A stretch of 51,010 nucleotides of DNA from Clostridia bacterium (GCA_017626655.1 JAGAIH010000292.1:1-51010); one strand, 5' to 3'; numbered from the stretch's first letter, positions 14,859-24,076 are shown. A program made the numbers and translations. Notes: a model not told the origin generated them from the letters alone.

Positions 14859-16760
14859 ATGCATACCGTTCCCAATTTCTCTTTCCAATACAGGAAAAAG
14901 CCCTTCAACCTGGCCGACGTCACCGTGACCACCACCGATTACGGCCGCCTCTACGAGTACGCCGACGGCCTGCGGGTGGAGCTGCATATCGAGGAATTCC
15001 CCGCCTACAACGCTATCTCCTGGAACCTTTGGTTCGAGAACAAGGGGGAGCATGACAGCGGCCTCATCTCGGATATCCTGGACTGCGACGCCACCTGGTG
15101 CTTCGCGGACGCCTCGGGCAAGACCCCGTCCCTCTCCCTCTTCAACACCGACGGCTGCGCCGGCTACGAGGCCTACCTGTACTCCGACCGCATCGCCGAG
15201 GAGTGTAAGGTCCACGAGACCAAGCTGGGCCTGGGCGCCTCCCGCTCCTTCCATCCCATGGGCGGCCGCTCCTCCAGCGGGCAGATGCCCTTCTTTGAGT
15301 TCTATACCCCCGGCCGCGGTCTCATGGCCGTCATCGGCTGGTCGGGCCAGTGGCACGCCCGCTTCGCCCACACCCAGGGGGATACCCTGGAGATCAAGAG
15401 CGGTCTGGAATACACCGCCTTCAAGCTCCATCCCGGTGAGCGCATCCGCACCTCCTCCATCCTCCTCATGGAGTTCGAGGGAACTCGGGTACAGGGCAGC
15501 AATCAGCTCCGCCGTCTCATCAAGAACGAGCTGTGTCCCTTCACCCCCGATCAGTTCCCCTTCGCCCTGGAGGGCATGGGCATGACCACCGAGCGCCACC
15601 TGTACCACCTGAACAAGTACCGCGAGCATGGCGTCAAGGCCGACTACTACTGGATCGACGCGGGCTGGTACGGCAAGGGCGGTACTCCCGGCGCGGGTGA
15701 CTGGTACAAGGAGGTGGGCAACTGGCAGGTCCGCCCCGACGAGCATCCCGACGGGCTGAAGGACGTGGTGAAGACGGTCCACGACATGGGCATGAAGTTC
15801 CTCCTCTGGATGGAGCCCGAGCGGGCTTACCCCGGGACCGACCTGGCGGTACAGCATCCCGACTGGCTCTACCCCCTGGACGGCTTCTACCTCCTCCTCC
15901 GCCTGGAGAAGGACGAGGTGCGGGAGTACCTCTTTGACGTGATCTGCCGCTTCATCGACGAGCTGGACATCAAGTGCTTCCGTCAGGACTTCAACATGGA
16001 GCCTCTCCAGTCCTGGCGCATCACCGATGAGATGGACCGCGGCGGCATGAACGAGATCAAGTACATCATGAACCTCTACCGCCTGTGGGACGATCTCAGA
16101 GCCAAGTACCCCGATCTGGTCATCGACAACTGCGCCTCGGGCGGCCGCCGCATCGACGCCGAGTCCCTGCGGAGAGCCATCCCCATCTGGCGCACCGATG
16201 CCTTCTGCGAGGCCAACCTGGACGCCGACGCCATTCAGACCCAGATGTTCGGCTACAACCGCCTGGTTCCCTGCTCGGGCGGTGTTTGCAAGCAGCCCGG
16301 GGACACCTACGCCACCCGCAGCTCCTACGCCCCCGCCTACGTGGGCAGCTGGTGGTGGACCGACCGTCCCGACCGCCCCGAGCCCACCGCGGAGGTCTTC
16401 GCCTGGATGAAGGGGATGTGCGACGAGTACCGCTCCCTGCGCCACTTCTTCTCCTGCGACTTCTATCCCCTGGAGAACGGCGGCTGGAGCTACGCCCACG
16501 GCGGCTGGGCGGCCTACCGCTACGACCGCCCCGAGGAGGGAGACGGCATGGTCATGGTCTTCCGCCGCAGAGGCTCGAATTGCGTGACCTCCTGCTATCC
16601 TCTGGAGGGCCTGGATACCGAGGCGATCTATACCGTCACGGATATCGACACCAAGGAAACGTGGGAGATCCCCGGCAAGATCCTGGCGGAAGAGGGGCTG
16701 ACCGTGACCATTCCTCACCAGTATGAGAGCAAGATCCTGCTCTACAAGATCAAGGCGTAA
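14859..16760 (+). CDS. GH36-type alpha-galactosidase (melibiase)
   Basis: This 633-residue cytoplasmic enzyme is predicted to release terminal alpha-galactose from oligosaccharides. The start at 14859 follows GGAAAGGAAG; the longer frame at 14757 lacks a site and runs through the promoter. An N-terminal beta-sandwich (about 1-240) leads into the catalytic barrel. The barrel carries VKADYYWIDAGWYG, MKFLLWMEPERA, the nucleophile Asp in CFRQDFNM (about 376), and IDNCASGGRRID followed by PIWRTDAFC, whose Asp (about 445) is the acid/base. These match the GH36/melibiase signature. It is shorter than the 720-residue RafA-type enzymes. It is single-gene with its own promoter and terminator, and beside an AraC regulator. 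Confidence 0.92.
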   Translation: MHTVPNFSFQYRKKPFNLADVTVTTTDYGRLYEYADGLRVELHIEEFPAYNAISWNLWFENKGEHDSGLISDILDCDATWCFADASGKTPSLSLFNTDGCAGYEAYLYSDRIAEECKVHETKLGLGASRSFHPMGGRSSSGQMPFFEFYTPGRGLMAVIGWSGQWHARFAHTQGDTLEIKSGLEYTAFKLHPGERIRTSSILLMEFEGTRVQGSNQLRRLIKNELCPFTPDQFPFALEGMGMTTERHLYHLNKYREHGVKADYYWIDAGWYGKGGTPGAGDWYKEVGNWQVRPDEHPDGLKDVVKTVHDMGMKFLLWMEPERAYPGTDLAVQHPDWLYPLDGFYLLLRLEKDEVREYLFDVICRFIDELDIKCFRQDFNMEPLQSWRITDEMDRGGMNEIKYIMNLYRLWDDLRAKYPDLVIDNCASGGRRIDAESLRRAIPIWRTDAFCEANLDADAIQTQMFGYNRLVPCSGGVCKQPGDTYATRSSYAPAYVGSWWWTDRPDRPEPTAEVFAWMKGMCDEYRSLRHFFSCDFYPLENGGWSYAHGGWAAYRYDRPEEGDGMVMVFRRRGSNCVTSCYPLEGLDTEAIYTVTDIDTKETWEIPGKILAEEGLTVTIPHQYESKILLYKIKA

Positions 16761-16788
16761 GGCGAAGACTCATCTATATCTTTCATGC

Positions 16789-16817
16789 AAAAAAGCACCG
16801 CCGAGCGGTGCTTTTTT
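16789..16817. terminator. Bidirectional terminator after the alpha-galactosidase
   Basis: AAAAAAGCACCGC and GCGGTGCTTTTTT form a perfect stem around CGA. The A and T runs allow termination in both directions, serving the convergent AraC gene as well. Confidence 0.88.
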
Positions 16818-16833
16818 GCGAGAGGACATGAGC

Positions 16834-17646
16834 TTACGGGAGAATATGTACGGCATCCCGCTCCGAGGGCGCGCATCCGAAAAAGCCCACGTAATTCCGA
16901 TAGAAGGTGGTGTAATCCGAAAAGCCGCAGCGGGTACACACCGCCGTGGACCGCTCTCCCTCCGAGAGCATTTTCCGCGCCAGCATGAGGCGCTTTTCAC
17001 GGATATACTTCAGGGGCGTCTGGTGCAGCTCCCGTTTGAACAGGCGGAACAGGTAGCTCTCGCTCACGTAGAGGCTGTCGGCGATCTGACCGATGTCCAG
17101 GGGGGAGCATAGATGCCGATTGACGTACCCCAGAAACTCCGAGATCAGAGGGGAGAGCTTCGCCCCTTCAGCAGTAGGGTTCATGTCCCCCGCTGTGTGC
17201 AGATTCAGAAACAACTCGGAGAGGAGATGGGGCAAAAGCCGCGAAAAGACCTCCTCGCTGCAGCTCAGGCGGTAGGCATCGCACCGACGGAACACATCCT
17301 CGGCCAGGGGATTGCCCGCCAGGCTCACTACCTCCAGGCCCTCGGGGATCAGCTCCACCCCCTCCACGCCATGGGCCTTGGGGTCAAACAGGATGTCGTA
17401 CCGCTCGTAGCGGGCTTGCCCCTCGATGCGGATGAAATGGTAGCTCATGGGACGGATCAGGATGAGATCCCCCCGTTTCAGCTTGTATTTGCGGTCCTCG
17501 ATGACGTGGCTGGCGTCCCCGTCCAGAAAGTAGATCAGCTCGTAGGCGTTGTGAGTGTGCATGGAATAGGCGTCGCAGGGTAAGTCCTCCGAGATCTCAT
17601 GCTTGAAAAACACCCGGTCGGTGGTCTGGATATACTGGTGTACCAT
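16834..17646 (-). CDS. AraC-family regulator with cupin sensor
   Basis: This 270-residue regulator has an N-terminal cupin with the classic MHTHNAYELIYFLDGDASH and KRGDLILIRPMSYHFI strands, typical of sugar-sensing AraC proteins. The C-terminal domain has both helix-turn-helix units (CSPLDIGQIADSLYVSESYLFRLFKR and STAVCTRCGFSDYTTFYRNY). It is divergent from the amino-sugar operon starting at 17831 and separated by 184 bp with a promoter in each direction, so it is the likely regulator of that operon. It converges with the alpha-galactosidase gene across a bidirectional terminator. Confidence 0.92.
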   Translation of the reverse strand: MVHQYIQTTDRVFFKHEISEDLPCDAYSMHTHNAYELIYFLDGDASHVIEDRKYKLKRGDLILIRPMSYHFIRIEGQARYERYDILFDPKAHGVEGVELIPEGLEVVSLAGNPLAEDVFRRCDAYRLSCSEEVFSRLLPHLLSELFLNLHTAGDMNPTAEGAKLSPLISEFLGYVNRHLCSPLDIGQIADSLYVSESYLFRLFKRELHQTPLKYIREKRLMLARKMLSEGERSTAVCTRCGFSDYTTFYRNYVGFFGCAPSERDAVHILP

Positions 17647-17673
17647 GGTATCCCCCCCTCTTTTCTTGGCTTC

Positions 17674-17702
17674 ATTGTAGCATATATGTTCAGTTTTTGC
17701 AA
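17674..17702 (-). promoter_or_regulatory. Promoter of the cupin-AraC gene
   Basis: On the minus strand TTGCAA (17697-17702) and TACAAT (17674-17679) are 17 bp apart. Confidence 0.75.
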
Positions 17703-17724
17703 TAGGTTACGGCATTTTTCGCCA

Positions 17725-17753
17725 TTTACTTTTCAAAAACTTTATTCTATAAT
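17725..17753 (+). promoter_or_regulatory. Promoter of the amino-sugar operon
   Basis: TTTACT (17725-17730) and TATAAT (17748-17753) are 17 bp apart. The weak -35 box fits activation by the divergent AraC protein. Confidence 0.7.
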
Positions 17754-17830
17754 AATGGTAAACGATCCCGCGCCTCACCTTGGGCGGAATTTTCGGGGAA
17801 TCGCGATCAAACTGTAAAGGAGTCGGAATC

Positions 17831-18901
17831 ATGAGAAAGCTGAACGTCGCCATCATCGGCCAGGGAAGAAGCGGAAAGGACATTCACGGTAGGTATTTCC
17901 GCAGTGAGGACAACACCCACTATACGGTCAAGTACGTGGTGGACGCGGACGAGTTCCGCCGCGGCGTGGCCGAGGAGATCTACCCCGGGTGCAGGACCTT
18001 TGCCCGTTACGAGGAGCTGTTCGCCTTGGAGGATATCGACCTGGTGGTCAACGCCTCCTACTCCGAGATGCACTACCCCATCACCAAGGAGCTTCTGCTC
18101 CGCGGCAAGAACGTCCTGGTGGAGAAGCCCTTCGGCCGCTCCCGCTACGAGTGCGACGAGCTGATGAAGATCGCGGGAGAGCAGGGCGTGACCCTGGCGG
18201 TGTTCCAGCAGACCTTCCTGGCTCCCTTCTATGAGTTCGTCTACGATACGGTCAAGTCGGGCAAGCTGGGGGAGATCAAGCAGATCGGCATCCGCTACAA
18301 CGGCTTTGCCCGCCGCTGGGACTGGCAGACCCTCCAGAAGAAGTGCGCCGGCAGCACCTACAATACAGGCCCCCACCCCATCGGCATGGGTTTGGGATTC
18401 CTGGACTTCGATCCCAACGCCATGGTGGTGTACAGCCGCCTGGACACCGCCCTCACCAGCGGAGACGCCGACGACTACGCCAAGATCCTCATAGCCGCGC
18501 CCAACAAGCCTCTGATCGACATCGAGATCTCCTCCATCGACGCCTACTCGAGCTACAACATCAAGGTCCAGGGCACCAAGGGAACCCTCAAGGCCACCCC
18601 CGCCTCCTATGAGATGACCTACATCGTGGAGGGAGAGAACCCCGACCGCCCCGTGATCGAGGCGTCTCTGAAGGATGAGAACGGCAACCCCATCTACTGC
18701 GGGGAGTCCCTGGTCAAGCACGTGGAGGGAGAGGCCTTCAACGGCACCGCCTTCGATATCGGCACCGCCAGGATGTACGATCAGATCTACTACAAGATCA
18801 CCGAGGGCAGACCCATGACCGTCACCCCCGAGATGGCGGCGGCGGTGATCTCGGTCATCGAGACGGTTCATGCTCAGAACCCTCTGCCCTTGAAGTATTG
18901 A
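17831..18901 (+). CDS. Gfo/Idh/MocA-family oxidoreductase (operon gene 1)
   Basis: This 356-residue protein starts at 17831 behind AAAGGAG. The N-terminal Rossmann fold is canonical (VAIIGQGRSGKDIHG; GxGxxG-like), and the EKP motif is intact (NVLVEKPFGRSR), with the Lys that contacts substrate and cofactor. The C-terminal domain has TYNTGPHPIGMGLG in place of the usual DxGxHxxD catalytic segment, keeping the His. It should be an NAD(P)-dependent sugar dehydrogenase or related enzyme. It is the first of four tightly packed genes with a second family member, a NagB-like deaminase and a NagA-like deacetylase, so its substrate is probably an N-acetylhexosamine derivative. That inference rests on context. 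Confidence 0.9.
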   Translation: MRKLNVAIIGQGRSGKDIHGRYFRSEDNTHYTVKYVVDADEFRRGVAEEIYPGCRTFARYEELFALEDIDLVVNASYSEMHYPITKELLLRGKNVLVEKPFGRSRYECDELMKIAGEQGVTLAVFQQTFLAPFYEFVYDTVKSGKLGEIKQIGIRYNGFARRWDWQTLQKKCAGSTYNTGPHPIGMGLGFLDFDPNAMVVYSRLDTALTSGDADDYAKILIAAPNKPLIDIEISSIDAYSSYNIKVQGTKGTLKATPASYEMTYIVEGENPDRPVIEASLKDENGNPIYCGESLVKHVEGEAFNGTAFDIGTARMYDQIYYKITEGRPMTVTPEMAAAVISVIETVHAQNPLPLKY

Positions 18902-18911
18902 GGTGAGAACT

Positions 18912-19781
18912 ATGAAACGGATCGCCATACTGGGCTGTGAGAATTCTCACGCCAACGCGTTTCTGAAGTTTATCAAGGAAAAGGAAGAATTCTCTGACAT
19001 AGAAGTCGTGGGCGTGTACAGCGACCAACGGGCGGCGGCGGAGAGGCTGCGGGAGCAGTTCGGTGTGCCCGTCCTGGAGGACTACGGCGAGGCCGTGGGA
19101 GGACTCGACGGCCTCATCATCACCGCCCGCCACGGAGATAACCACTACAAGTACGCAAAGCCCTATATCGACAGCGGCATCCCCATGTTCATCGACAAGC
19201 CCATCACCGTCAGCGAAGAGGAGGCTGTGGAGTTCATGCGCCGCCTTAAGGAGAAGAACACCCCCATTTCGGGCGGCTCTTCCCTGAAGCAGGACGTTTT
19301 CGTGAAGCAGTTGAAGCAATCGGCGGCGGACCGCGTTGGGGGAGCCACCCTCGGCGGCCTTGTCCGTGCGCCCTACCAGAAGGAGAACCCCTACGGGGGC
19401 TTCTACTTCTACGCCCAGCATCTGGTGGAGATGGTCTGCGAGATCTTCGGCCGCTTCCCTCTTTCGGTGACGGCCAAGGAAAACGGCAAGCAGATCCACG
19501 TCCTGTTCCACTATGAGGACTACGACTGCGTGGGCCTGTTCTGCGATAATAACTACTACTATTACGCCTCCCGCATGGCCGAGTCCGACGCGCAGAGCTT
19601 TATCATCCCCTCCACCGAGGATTGGTTCTACGAGGAATTCAAGGAATTCTACGGCCTCCTGTCGGGGGAGGCGCAAACGGTCACCTACGAGGAGTTCATC
19701 TCCCCCGTGTTCATTATGAACGCCATTCAGCGGTCCTTGGTCAGCGGCAAGGAGGAGGCTGTCGGTCGGGTCGAGCTGTAA
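18912..19781 (+). CDS. Gfo/Idh/MocA-like protein (operon gene 2)
   Basis: This 289-residue protein starts at the ATG of 18912, behind GAGGTGA, 10 bp after the previous stop. It is shorter than most family members (about 330-400). The dinucleotide loop is changed to ILGCENSHANAF rather than GxGxxG, while the Lys-Pro motif is kept as FIDKPITVSEEE. The middle has FYFYAQHLVEMVCEIFG, matching the conserved His helix. The N-terminal CENSHA form is recurrent in a branch of this superfamily whose chemistry I do not know. It lies between a canonical family member and nagB/nagA-like genes, so the two may act in sequence on the same amino sugar, for example oxidation and re-reduction at one carbon. This is inference. 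Confidence 0.85.
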   Translation: MKRIAILGCENSHANAFLKFIKEKEEFSDIEVVGVYSDQRAAAERLREQFGVPVLEDYGEAVGGLDGLIITARHGDNHYKYAKPYIDSGIPMFIDKPITVSEEEAVEFMRRLKEKNTPISGGSSLKQDVFVKQLKQSAADRVGGATLGGLVRAPYQKENPYGGFYFYAQHLVEMVCEIFGRFPLSVTAKENGKQIHVLFHYEDYDCVGLFCDNNYYYYASRMAESDAQSFIIPSTEDWFYEEFKEFYGLLSGEAQTVTYEEFISPVFIMNAIQRSLVSGKEEAVGRVEL

Positions 19782-19814
19782 GACCGCAAAAACCACACAA
19801 AGGAGTCGATCCCC

Positions 19815-20573
19815 ATGAAAGCATATAAAAAGGACCTGCTGTCGGTCCAGATCCACGACACCCGTGCCGAGATGGGTGCCGCCGCCGCCAAGGATATCAA
19901 GGCCTGCATCCTGTCCCTTTTGGAGAAAAAGGAGACCATCAACATGATCTTCGCCGCCGCCCCCTCCCAGAACGAGGTGCTGTGGGGCTTGGCCACCGAC
20001 AAAGAGATCCCCTGGCACCGCGTCAACGCCTTCCACATGGACGAGTACATCGGCCTTCCCGCCGACGCGCCCCAGGGCTTCGGCAACTTCTTGAAGGAGC
20101 ATATCTTCGGGTTGGCCGACTTCAAGGAGGTCTTCTACATCGACATCACCGCAAAGGACGCCGAGGCCGAGTGCGACCGCTACGCCGCCCTGCTCCGTCA
20201 GTACCCCACCGACATCGTGGTCATGGGCATCGGGGAGAACGGTCACATCGCCTTCAACGACCCGCCCGTGGCGGACTTCCATGACCCCAAGGCGGTCAAG
20301 CCCGTGGCGCTGGACCCCATCTGCCGCAACCAGCAGGTCCACGACGGGTGCTTCGCCAGGCTGGAGGACGTCTCCGAGACCGCCATCACCCTGACCGTCC
20401 CCACCCTTTTCGCGGGGGATCACCTCTTCTGCATCGTCCCCGCCAAAACCAAGGCCGTGGCCGTCCGCGCCACCCTGTGCGGTGAGATCGGGGAGGCCTG
20501 CCCCGCCACAATCCTGCGCCGCCACAAGAGCGCCGTGCTGTATCTGGACGGCGACAGCAGCTCCCTTCTGTAA
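19815..20573 (+). CDS. nagB: Glucosamine-6-phosphate deaminase-like protein (NagB family)
   Basis: This 252-residue protein has length and motifs of the NagB/GalB family, which converts glucosamine 6-phosphate (or an isomer) to a ketose 6-phosphate and ammonia. Visible motifs are FAAAPSQNEVLWGL for phosphate binding, VNAFHMDEYIGL with the catalytic Asp, and VVMGIGENGHIAFNDPP with the Asn-Gly-His active-site loop. The start follows AAAGGAG. The phosphate loop AAAPSQ differs from the usual ATGSTP of E. coli NagB, which may indicate a different hexosamine isomer (galactosamine or another). It is third in the operon, 33 bp after gene 2 and 5 bp before the deacetylase. Confidence 0.9.
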   Translation: MKAYKKDLLSVQIHDTRAEMGAAAAKDIKACILSLLEKKETINMIFAAAPSQNEVLWGLATDKEIPWHRVNAFHMDEYIGLPADAPQGFGNFLKEHIFGLADFKEVFYIDITAKDAEAECDRYAALLRQYPTDIVVMGIGENGHIAFNDPPVADFHDPKAVKPVALDPICRNQQVHDGCFARLEDVSETAITLTVPTLFAGDHLFCIVPAKTKAVAVRATLCGEIGEACPATILRRHKSAVLYLDGDSSSLL

Positions 20574-20578
20574 CAGCT

Positions 20579-21730
20579 ATGAAAAGAATCAAGTCTGACA
20601 AGATCATACTGGATGATCGTATCCTCGACGGATACGTATACTTTGAAAACGGCGTCATCACCGACGTGACCGCCGAGGAACGCCCCGCCAACGAGGTCTT
20701 TGACATGACGGGCTGTTACGTCAGCCCCGGCTTCATCGACATTCACACCCACGGCGGCGGCGGGTACCGCTTTGAGGGCAGTACCGAGGAGATCGTGAAC
20801 GGGTGCAACTTCCACCTGCACCACGGCACCACCTCCATCTGCCCCACCGTGTCGGCCGCGCCCTTTGCCTCCATGGCAGAGTCAGCCCAACATATCCGAG
20901 CCGCCATGGCCGACCCGCGGGTCAAGGGCACCATCCTTGGCGTCCACATGGAGGGGCCCTACCTTTCGGCCAAGCAGGCAGGCGCCCAGTGTCCCACCCA
21001 CATCACCCCGCCCATGGAGGAGGACTATCTGCCCTTCATCCGAGAGAACGCCGACGTGATCGCCCGCTGGACCTACGCGCCCGAAAACGATACCGACCAG
21101 ATATTCGCCAAGACCTTGCAGGAGTACGGCATCGTTGCCTCCGCGGGGCATACCGACGCCATCTATGACGATATGCAGAGGGCCTATGAAAACGGTTGCG
21201 CCTTGGTGACCCACCTCTACTCCTGCACCTCCACCATCACCCGCGACCACGGCTTCCGTCGGCTGGGGGTCATTGAGACGGCGTACTTGATGGATGATAT
21301 GTTCGTGGAGATCATCTGCGACGGCAAGCATCTGCCCCCCGAGCTGATCCGTCTCATCTACAAGATCAAGGGAGTCGACCGCATCGCCCTGGTCACCGAC
21401 AGCCTGGCCCTGGCGGGCACCGAGCAGACCCACGGCTTCATGCAGGACACCGAGTTCATCATCGAGGACGGGGTCTGCAAGCTCATGGACCGCTCCGCCT
21501 TCGCGGGGAGCATCGCCACGGCGGACCGCTTGGTGCGGGTGGCCGTGAAGGAGGCGGGTATTTCCCTGCCCGATGCGGTGAAGATGATGACCCTGACCCC
21601 CGCGCGGATCATGGGGTTGACGAATAAAGGTCGACTCGCCGTCGGCATGGACGCGGACATCGCGGTCTTTGACGAGGATATCTGCGTCCAAGCGGTTTTC
21701 GCGAAGGGTGAAATGATCGGTATTGGATAA
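20579..21730 (+). CDS. nagA: N-acetylglucosamine-6-phosphate deacetylase-like (NagA family)
   Basis: This 383-residue metal-dependent amidohydrolase is predicted to remove the acetyl group from an N-acetylhexosamine 6-phosphate before the NagB-like deaminase acts. Motifs run in order: FIDIHTHGGGG, ILGVHMEGPYLS with the metal-binding Glu, ASAGHTDA, LVTHLYSCTS, IICDGKHLPP and LVTDSLALAG with the catalytic Asp. The usual HNAM segment of NagA reads HLYS here, so substrate contacts may differ. The ATG is only 5 bp after the nagB-like stop and has no good ribosome binding site, which points to translational coupling. It is the last gene of the operon, followed by a strong terminator. Confidence 0.9.
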   Translation: MKRIKSDKIILDDRILDGYVYFENGVITDVTAEERPANEVFDMTGCYVSPGFIDIHTHGGGGYRFEGSTEEIVNGCNFHLHHGTTSICPTVSAAPFASMAESAQHIRAAMADPRVKGTILGVHMEGPYLSAKQAGAQCPTHITPPMEEDYLPFIRENADVIARWTYAPENDTDQIFAKTLQEYGIVASAGHTDAIYDDMQRAYENGCALVTHLYSCTSTITRDHGFRRLGVIETAYLMDDMFVEIICDGKHLPPELIRLIYKIKGVDRIALVTDSLALAGTEQTHGFMQDTEFIIEDGVCKLMDRSAFAGSIATADRLVRVAVKEAGISLPDAVKMMTLTPARIMGLTNKGRLAVGMDADIAVFDEDICVQAVFAKGEMIGIG

Positions 21731-21754
21731 GCCCACTCTCCCAAGCATAGAAAA

Positions 21755-21783
21755 ATGACCCCGACTAAAGCTGTCGGGGCCAT
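21755..21783. terminator. Bidirectional terminator between convergent operons
   Basis: ATGACCCCGAC and GTCGGGGCCAT pair around TAAAGCT. A run of A lies to the left and TTTCTTTA to the right, so it can end both the amino-sugar operon and the leftward GH95 operon. Confidence 0.85.
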
Positions 21784-21814
21784 TTCTTTATGGGGAAGGA
21801 CCGATGCCGTTTTC

Positions 21815-24028
21815 TCAACGGGCAAGGCGTAGAGTCTTGCTCTCCCCCGCGGCCAAGGTCAGGCAACACCTCTCCGCGCCGCAGAGCAGAAGGCTCGTAT
21901 CCATATCGCGGTGCGCGGTGACGGTCACTTCGACGGCTCCGTCCTCGGTCCACGCCACATCCACGGTACCCTCGGGGAAGACCAGGCCGCGGACAGAGCC
22001 GTGACCCAGCCGCGCGGGCAGGGCGGGCAGGATGGACAGGGCGTCCTTCTGGTAGCAGAAGACCATCTCCTGGAGGGCGTTGACGCTCCCGAAATCAGCG
22101 TCCAGCTGGACGAAGGCATCCCCATTCCATTCCAGGGTGATGCCCATGTTCCGCCAGTCGTTGTGTGTGGTCATCAAGGAATTCATGACCACGCTCTTGG
22201 TCATGACGTCCAGGCAGTCGATAGACCGTTCCCCCTCCCCCATGCGGGCGTAGATGGAGGCCATGTGGGCCAGGGACCAGCCCGACTGGGAGCCCAGCTT
22301 GCGAAGTCTCACCGCCTGCTTGAAGGCCTCGAAGAGGGCGGGCTGGCTGTGGGCGGTGACCTCGGAGCCGGGGAAGACGGGGTAGATGTGGGAGAGGTGG
22401 CGGTGGTGGTAGTTGTCCTTGATGTCGGGGTGCATCCACTCCTTCACAGCGCCGTCCTCGTTGAGCATATAGGGAGGGATCTTACCGAGCAGGGCGCGGA
22501 AGGTGTCCGCCTCGTCGGCGTAGAGGCCCGTGACCTCCATGCCCTCAAGGAGGTTGGTCAAGAGTTCCTTGAGGATGGCGAAGTCCATGGTGGCGTTCTG
22601 GGCTACCACCCCCGTGTGGCCCGCGGGGGTATTCTCGGGAGAGACGGCGGGGTAGAGGCGGATGTAGTCCCCGTCCTCCACGGCATAGTCCACGTAGAAG
22701 AGAGCGGCCTCCCGCATGAAGGGGAGGATCTCCTCACGCAGAAGGATTTCATCCTTGGTATAGAGGTAATACTCCCAGAAGTGGCGGCAGAGCCAGCCCG
22801 CGCAGCTGATCCAGTTGAGGATCACCGAGACAGGAACGCAGGGACCCGAGGCGCCGGGGGAGGTATAGGCCGAGATCCAGATGCCGCGGGTGCCGAACAT
22901 CTGCCGCGCGCACTCACGGAGCTTCTCGGTCTTGGCGGTGTAGTAGCGGAGGAGGGGCGGGATGGCGTAGGAGAGACCTCCCGCCATGGTGTGCCAGTAG
23001 GTGATCTCCACGTTCTCGTTGGCTACGTACTGGCTCCAGGCCAGGTGATGGTCGCCGTGCCACAGGCCGTACAGAGGGACGGGGTAGCCCTTCTCCGAGG
23101 CCGCCGAGATGAACAGGTAGCGCCCGAAGCGCCACAGCCGTTCCAGAAGGGCGGGGGAGGCTTCGGCGTCGTAGGCCTCGTCCAGCAGCTCCTCGTTGGT
23201 GGCGTCGAAGTCCTCCTCGGGAGCCAGCTCCAGGGAAACGCCATCGTACAGGGGCTGATGGAGGGCGATATGATCCCGCAACAGCTCGTCGTAGGTCTTG
23301 CCCATGATGGCATCCAGGGAGCAGTCCGAGCCGTGGGAGCCGCAACGGATCAGGACGGTGTAGTCCGAGCCTGTCACCGTGATCGCCGAGCCGCTGACGA
23401 CAGCGGTATAGTCACCCACAAACGCCACGCGGGCGGACGTGTACCCCTCGGCCGAGGCGCGGTACAGGCCGCTCTCGGTAGTCTCGGACTCTGCCGTCTC
23501 ATTGTAGAGGTGGAAATCATAGGTGGCGGTAAAGGGTGCGTCGGCGGTCATACGCATCACCGTCACGTCGGCGGAGCGGGACACGAAGGCCTCGCGGCGG
23601 TAGTGACAGCCCTCCACGGTGAAGTCCACGAAGGCCTCCCCCGTCTGCATGTTCACCCCGCGGCGGTATTTCTTGAAGACCGTGGAGGGGGAGAAGGAAA
23701 TCTCCAGCCGACCCACGGAATGGGGGCAGTCCACGGGGGTGGTCGCCCCCTTTTCCACCAGGGCGTGGGCAAGGTTCTCCTGATTGGCGGCGGCGTAGTC
23801 CCCTCTGTCCAGGGCCTCCCGCATCTCGCGGATGGCGTGGGTCACGTCGGGGATCGCGCGGTCGTAGCCCCCCTCCCACAGGTCGAAGCGGTTGAAGGTG
23901 ATCTCCTCGCGGCCCACAGAGCCGGGGATGAGGATGCCCGTCAGGCCGTTGCCCAGGGGCAGGGCCTCCCGCCACAGCTCCTTGGCCCAGGAGGCGGGCT
24001 TTTTCAGGGTGTAGATGTGTCTGCTCAT
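21815..24028 (-). CDS. GH95-family glycosidase (alpha-L-fucosidase type)
   Basis: This 737-residue protein lacks a signal peptide and so should act in the cytoplasm. GH95 enzymes remove alpha-L-fucose or alpha-L-galactose by inversion. Family signatures are clear: ALPLGNGLTGILIPG and EEITFNRFDLWEGGY at the N-terminus, NENVEITYWHTMAGGLS near residue 340 (the Asn pair region), YPAVSPENTP near 460 with the catalytic Glu, and YHHRHLSHIYPVFPG near 540. It is somewhat shorter than many GH95 proteins (about 780-800). AGGAGAT precedes the start. It follows the exporter operon by 48 bp on the same strand without a terminator between, so cotranscription is likely although the functional link is unclear. 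Confidence 0.9.
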   Translation of the reverse strand: MSRHIYTLKKPASWAKELWREALPLGNGLTGILIPGSVGREEITFNRFDLWEGGYDRAIPDVTHAIREMREALDRGDYAAANQENLAHALVEKGATTPVDCPHSVGRLEISFSPSTVFKKYRRGVNMQTGEAFVDFTVEGCHYRREAFVSRSADVTVMRMTADAPFTATYDFHLYNETAESETTESGLYRASAEGYTSARVAFVGDYTAVVSGSAITVTGSDYTVLIRCGSHGSDCSLDAIMGKTYDELLRDHIALHQPLYDGVSLELAPEEDFDATNEELLDEAYDAEASPALLERLWRFGRYLFISAASEKGYPVPLYGLWHGDHHLAWSQYVANENVEITYWHTMAGGLSYAIPPLLRYYTAKTEKLRECARQMFGTRGIWISAYTSPGASGPCVPVSVILNWISCAGWLCRHFWEYYLYTKDEILLREEILPFMREAALFYVDYAVEDGDYIRLYPAVSPENTPAGHTGVVAQNATMDFAILKELLTNLLEGMEVTGLYADEADTFRALLGKIPPYMLNEDGAVKEWMHPDIKDNYHHRHLSHIYPVFPGSEVTAHSQPALFEAFKQAVRLRKLGSQSGWSLAHMASIYARMGEGERSIDCLDVMTKSVVMNSLMTTHNDWRNMGITLEWNGDAFVQLDADFGSVNALQEMVFCYQKDALSILPALPARLGHGSVRGLVFPEGTVDVAWTEDGAVEVTVTAHRDMDTSLLLCGAERCCLTLAAGESKTLRLAR

Positions 24029-24076
24029 ACTGTATCTCCTGTCTGTTGCCGCGCGGTGGCGCGGTGATTGTAGGGA

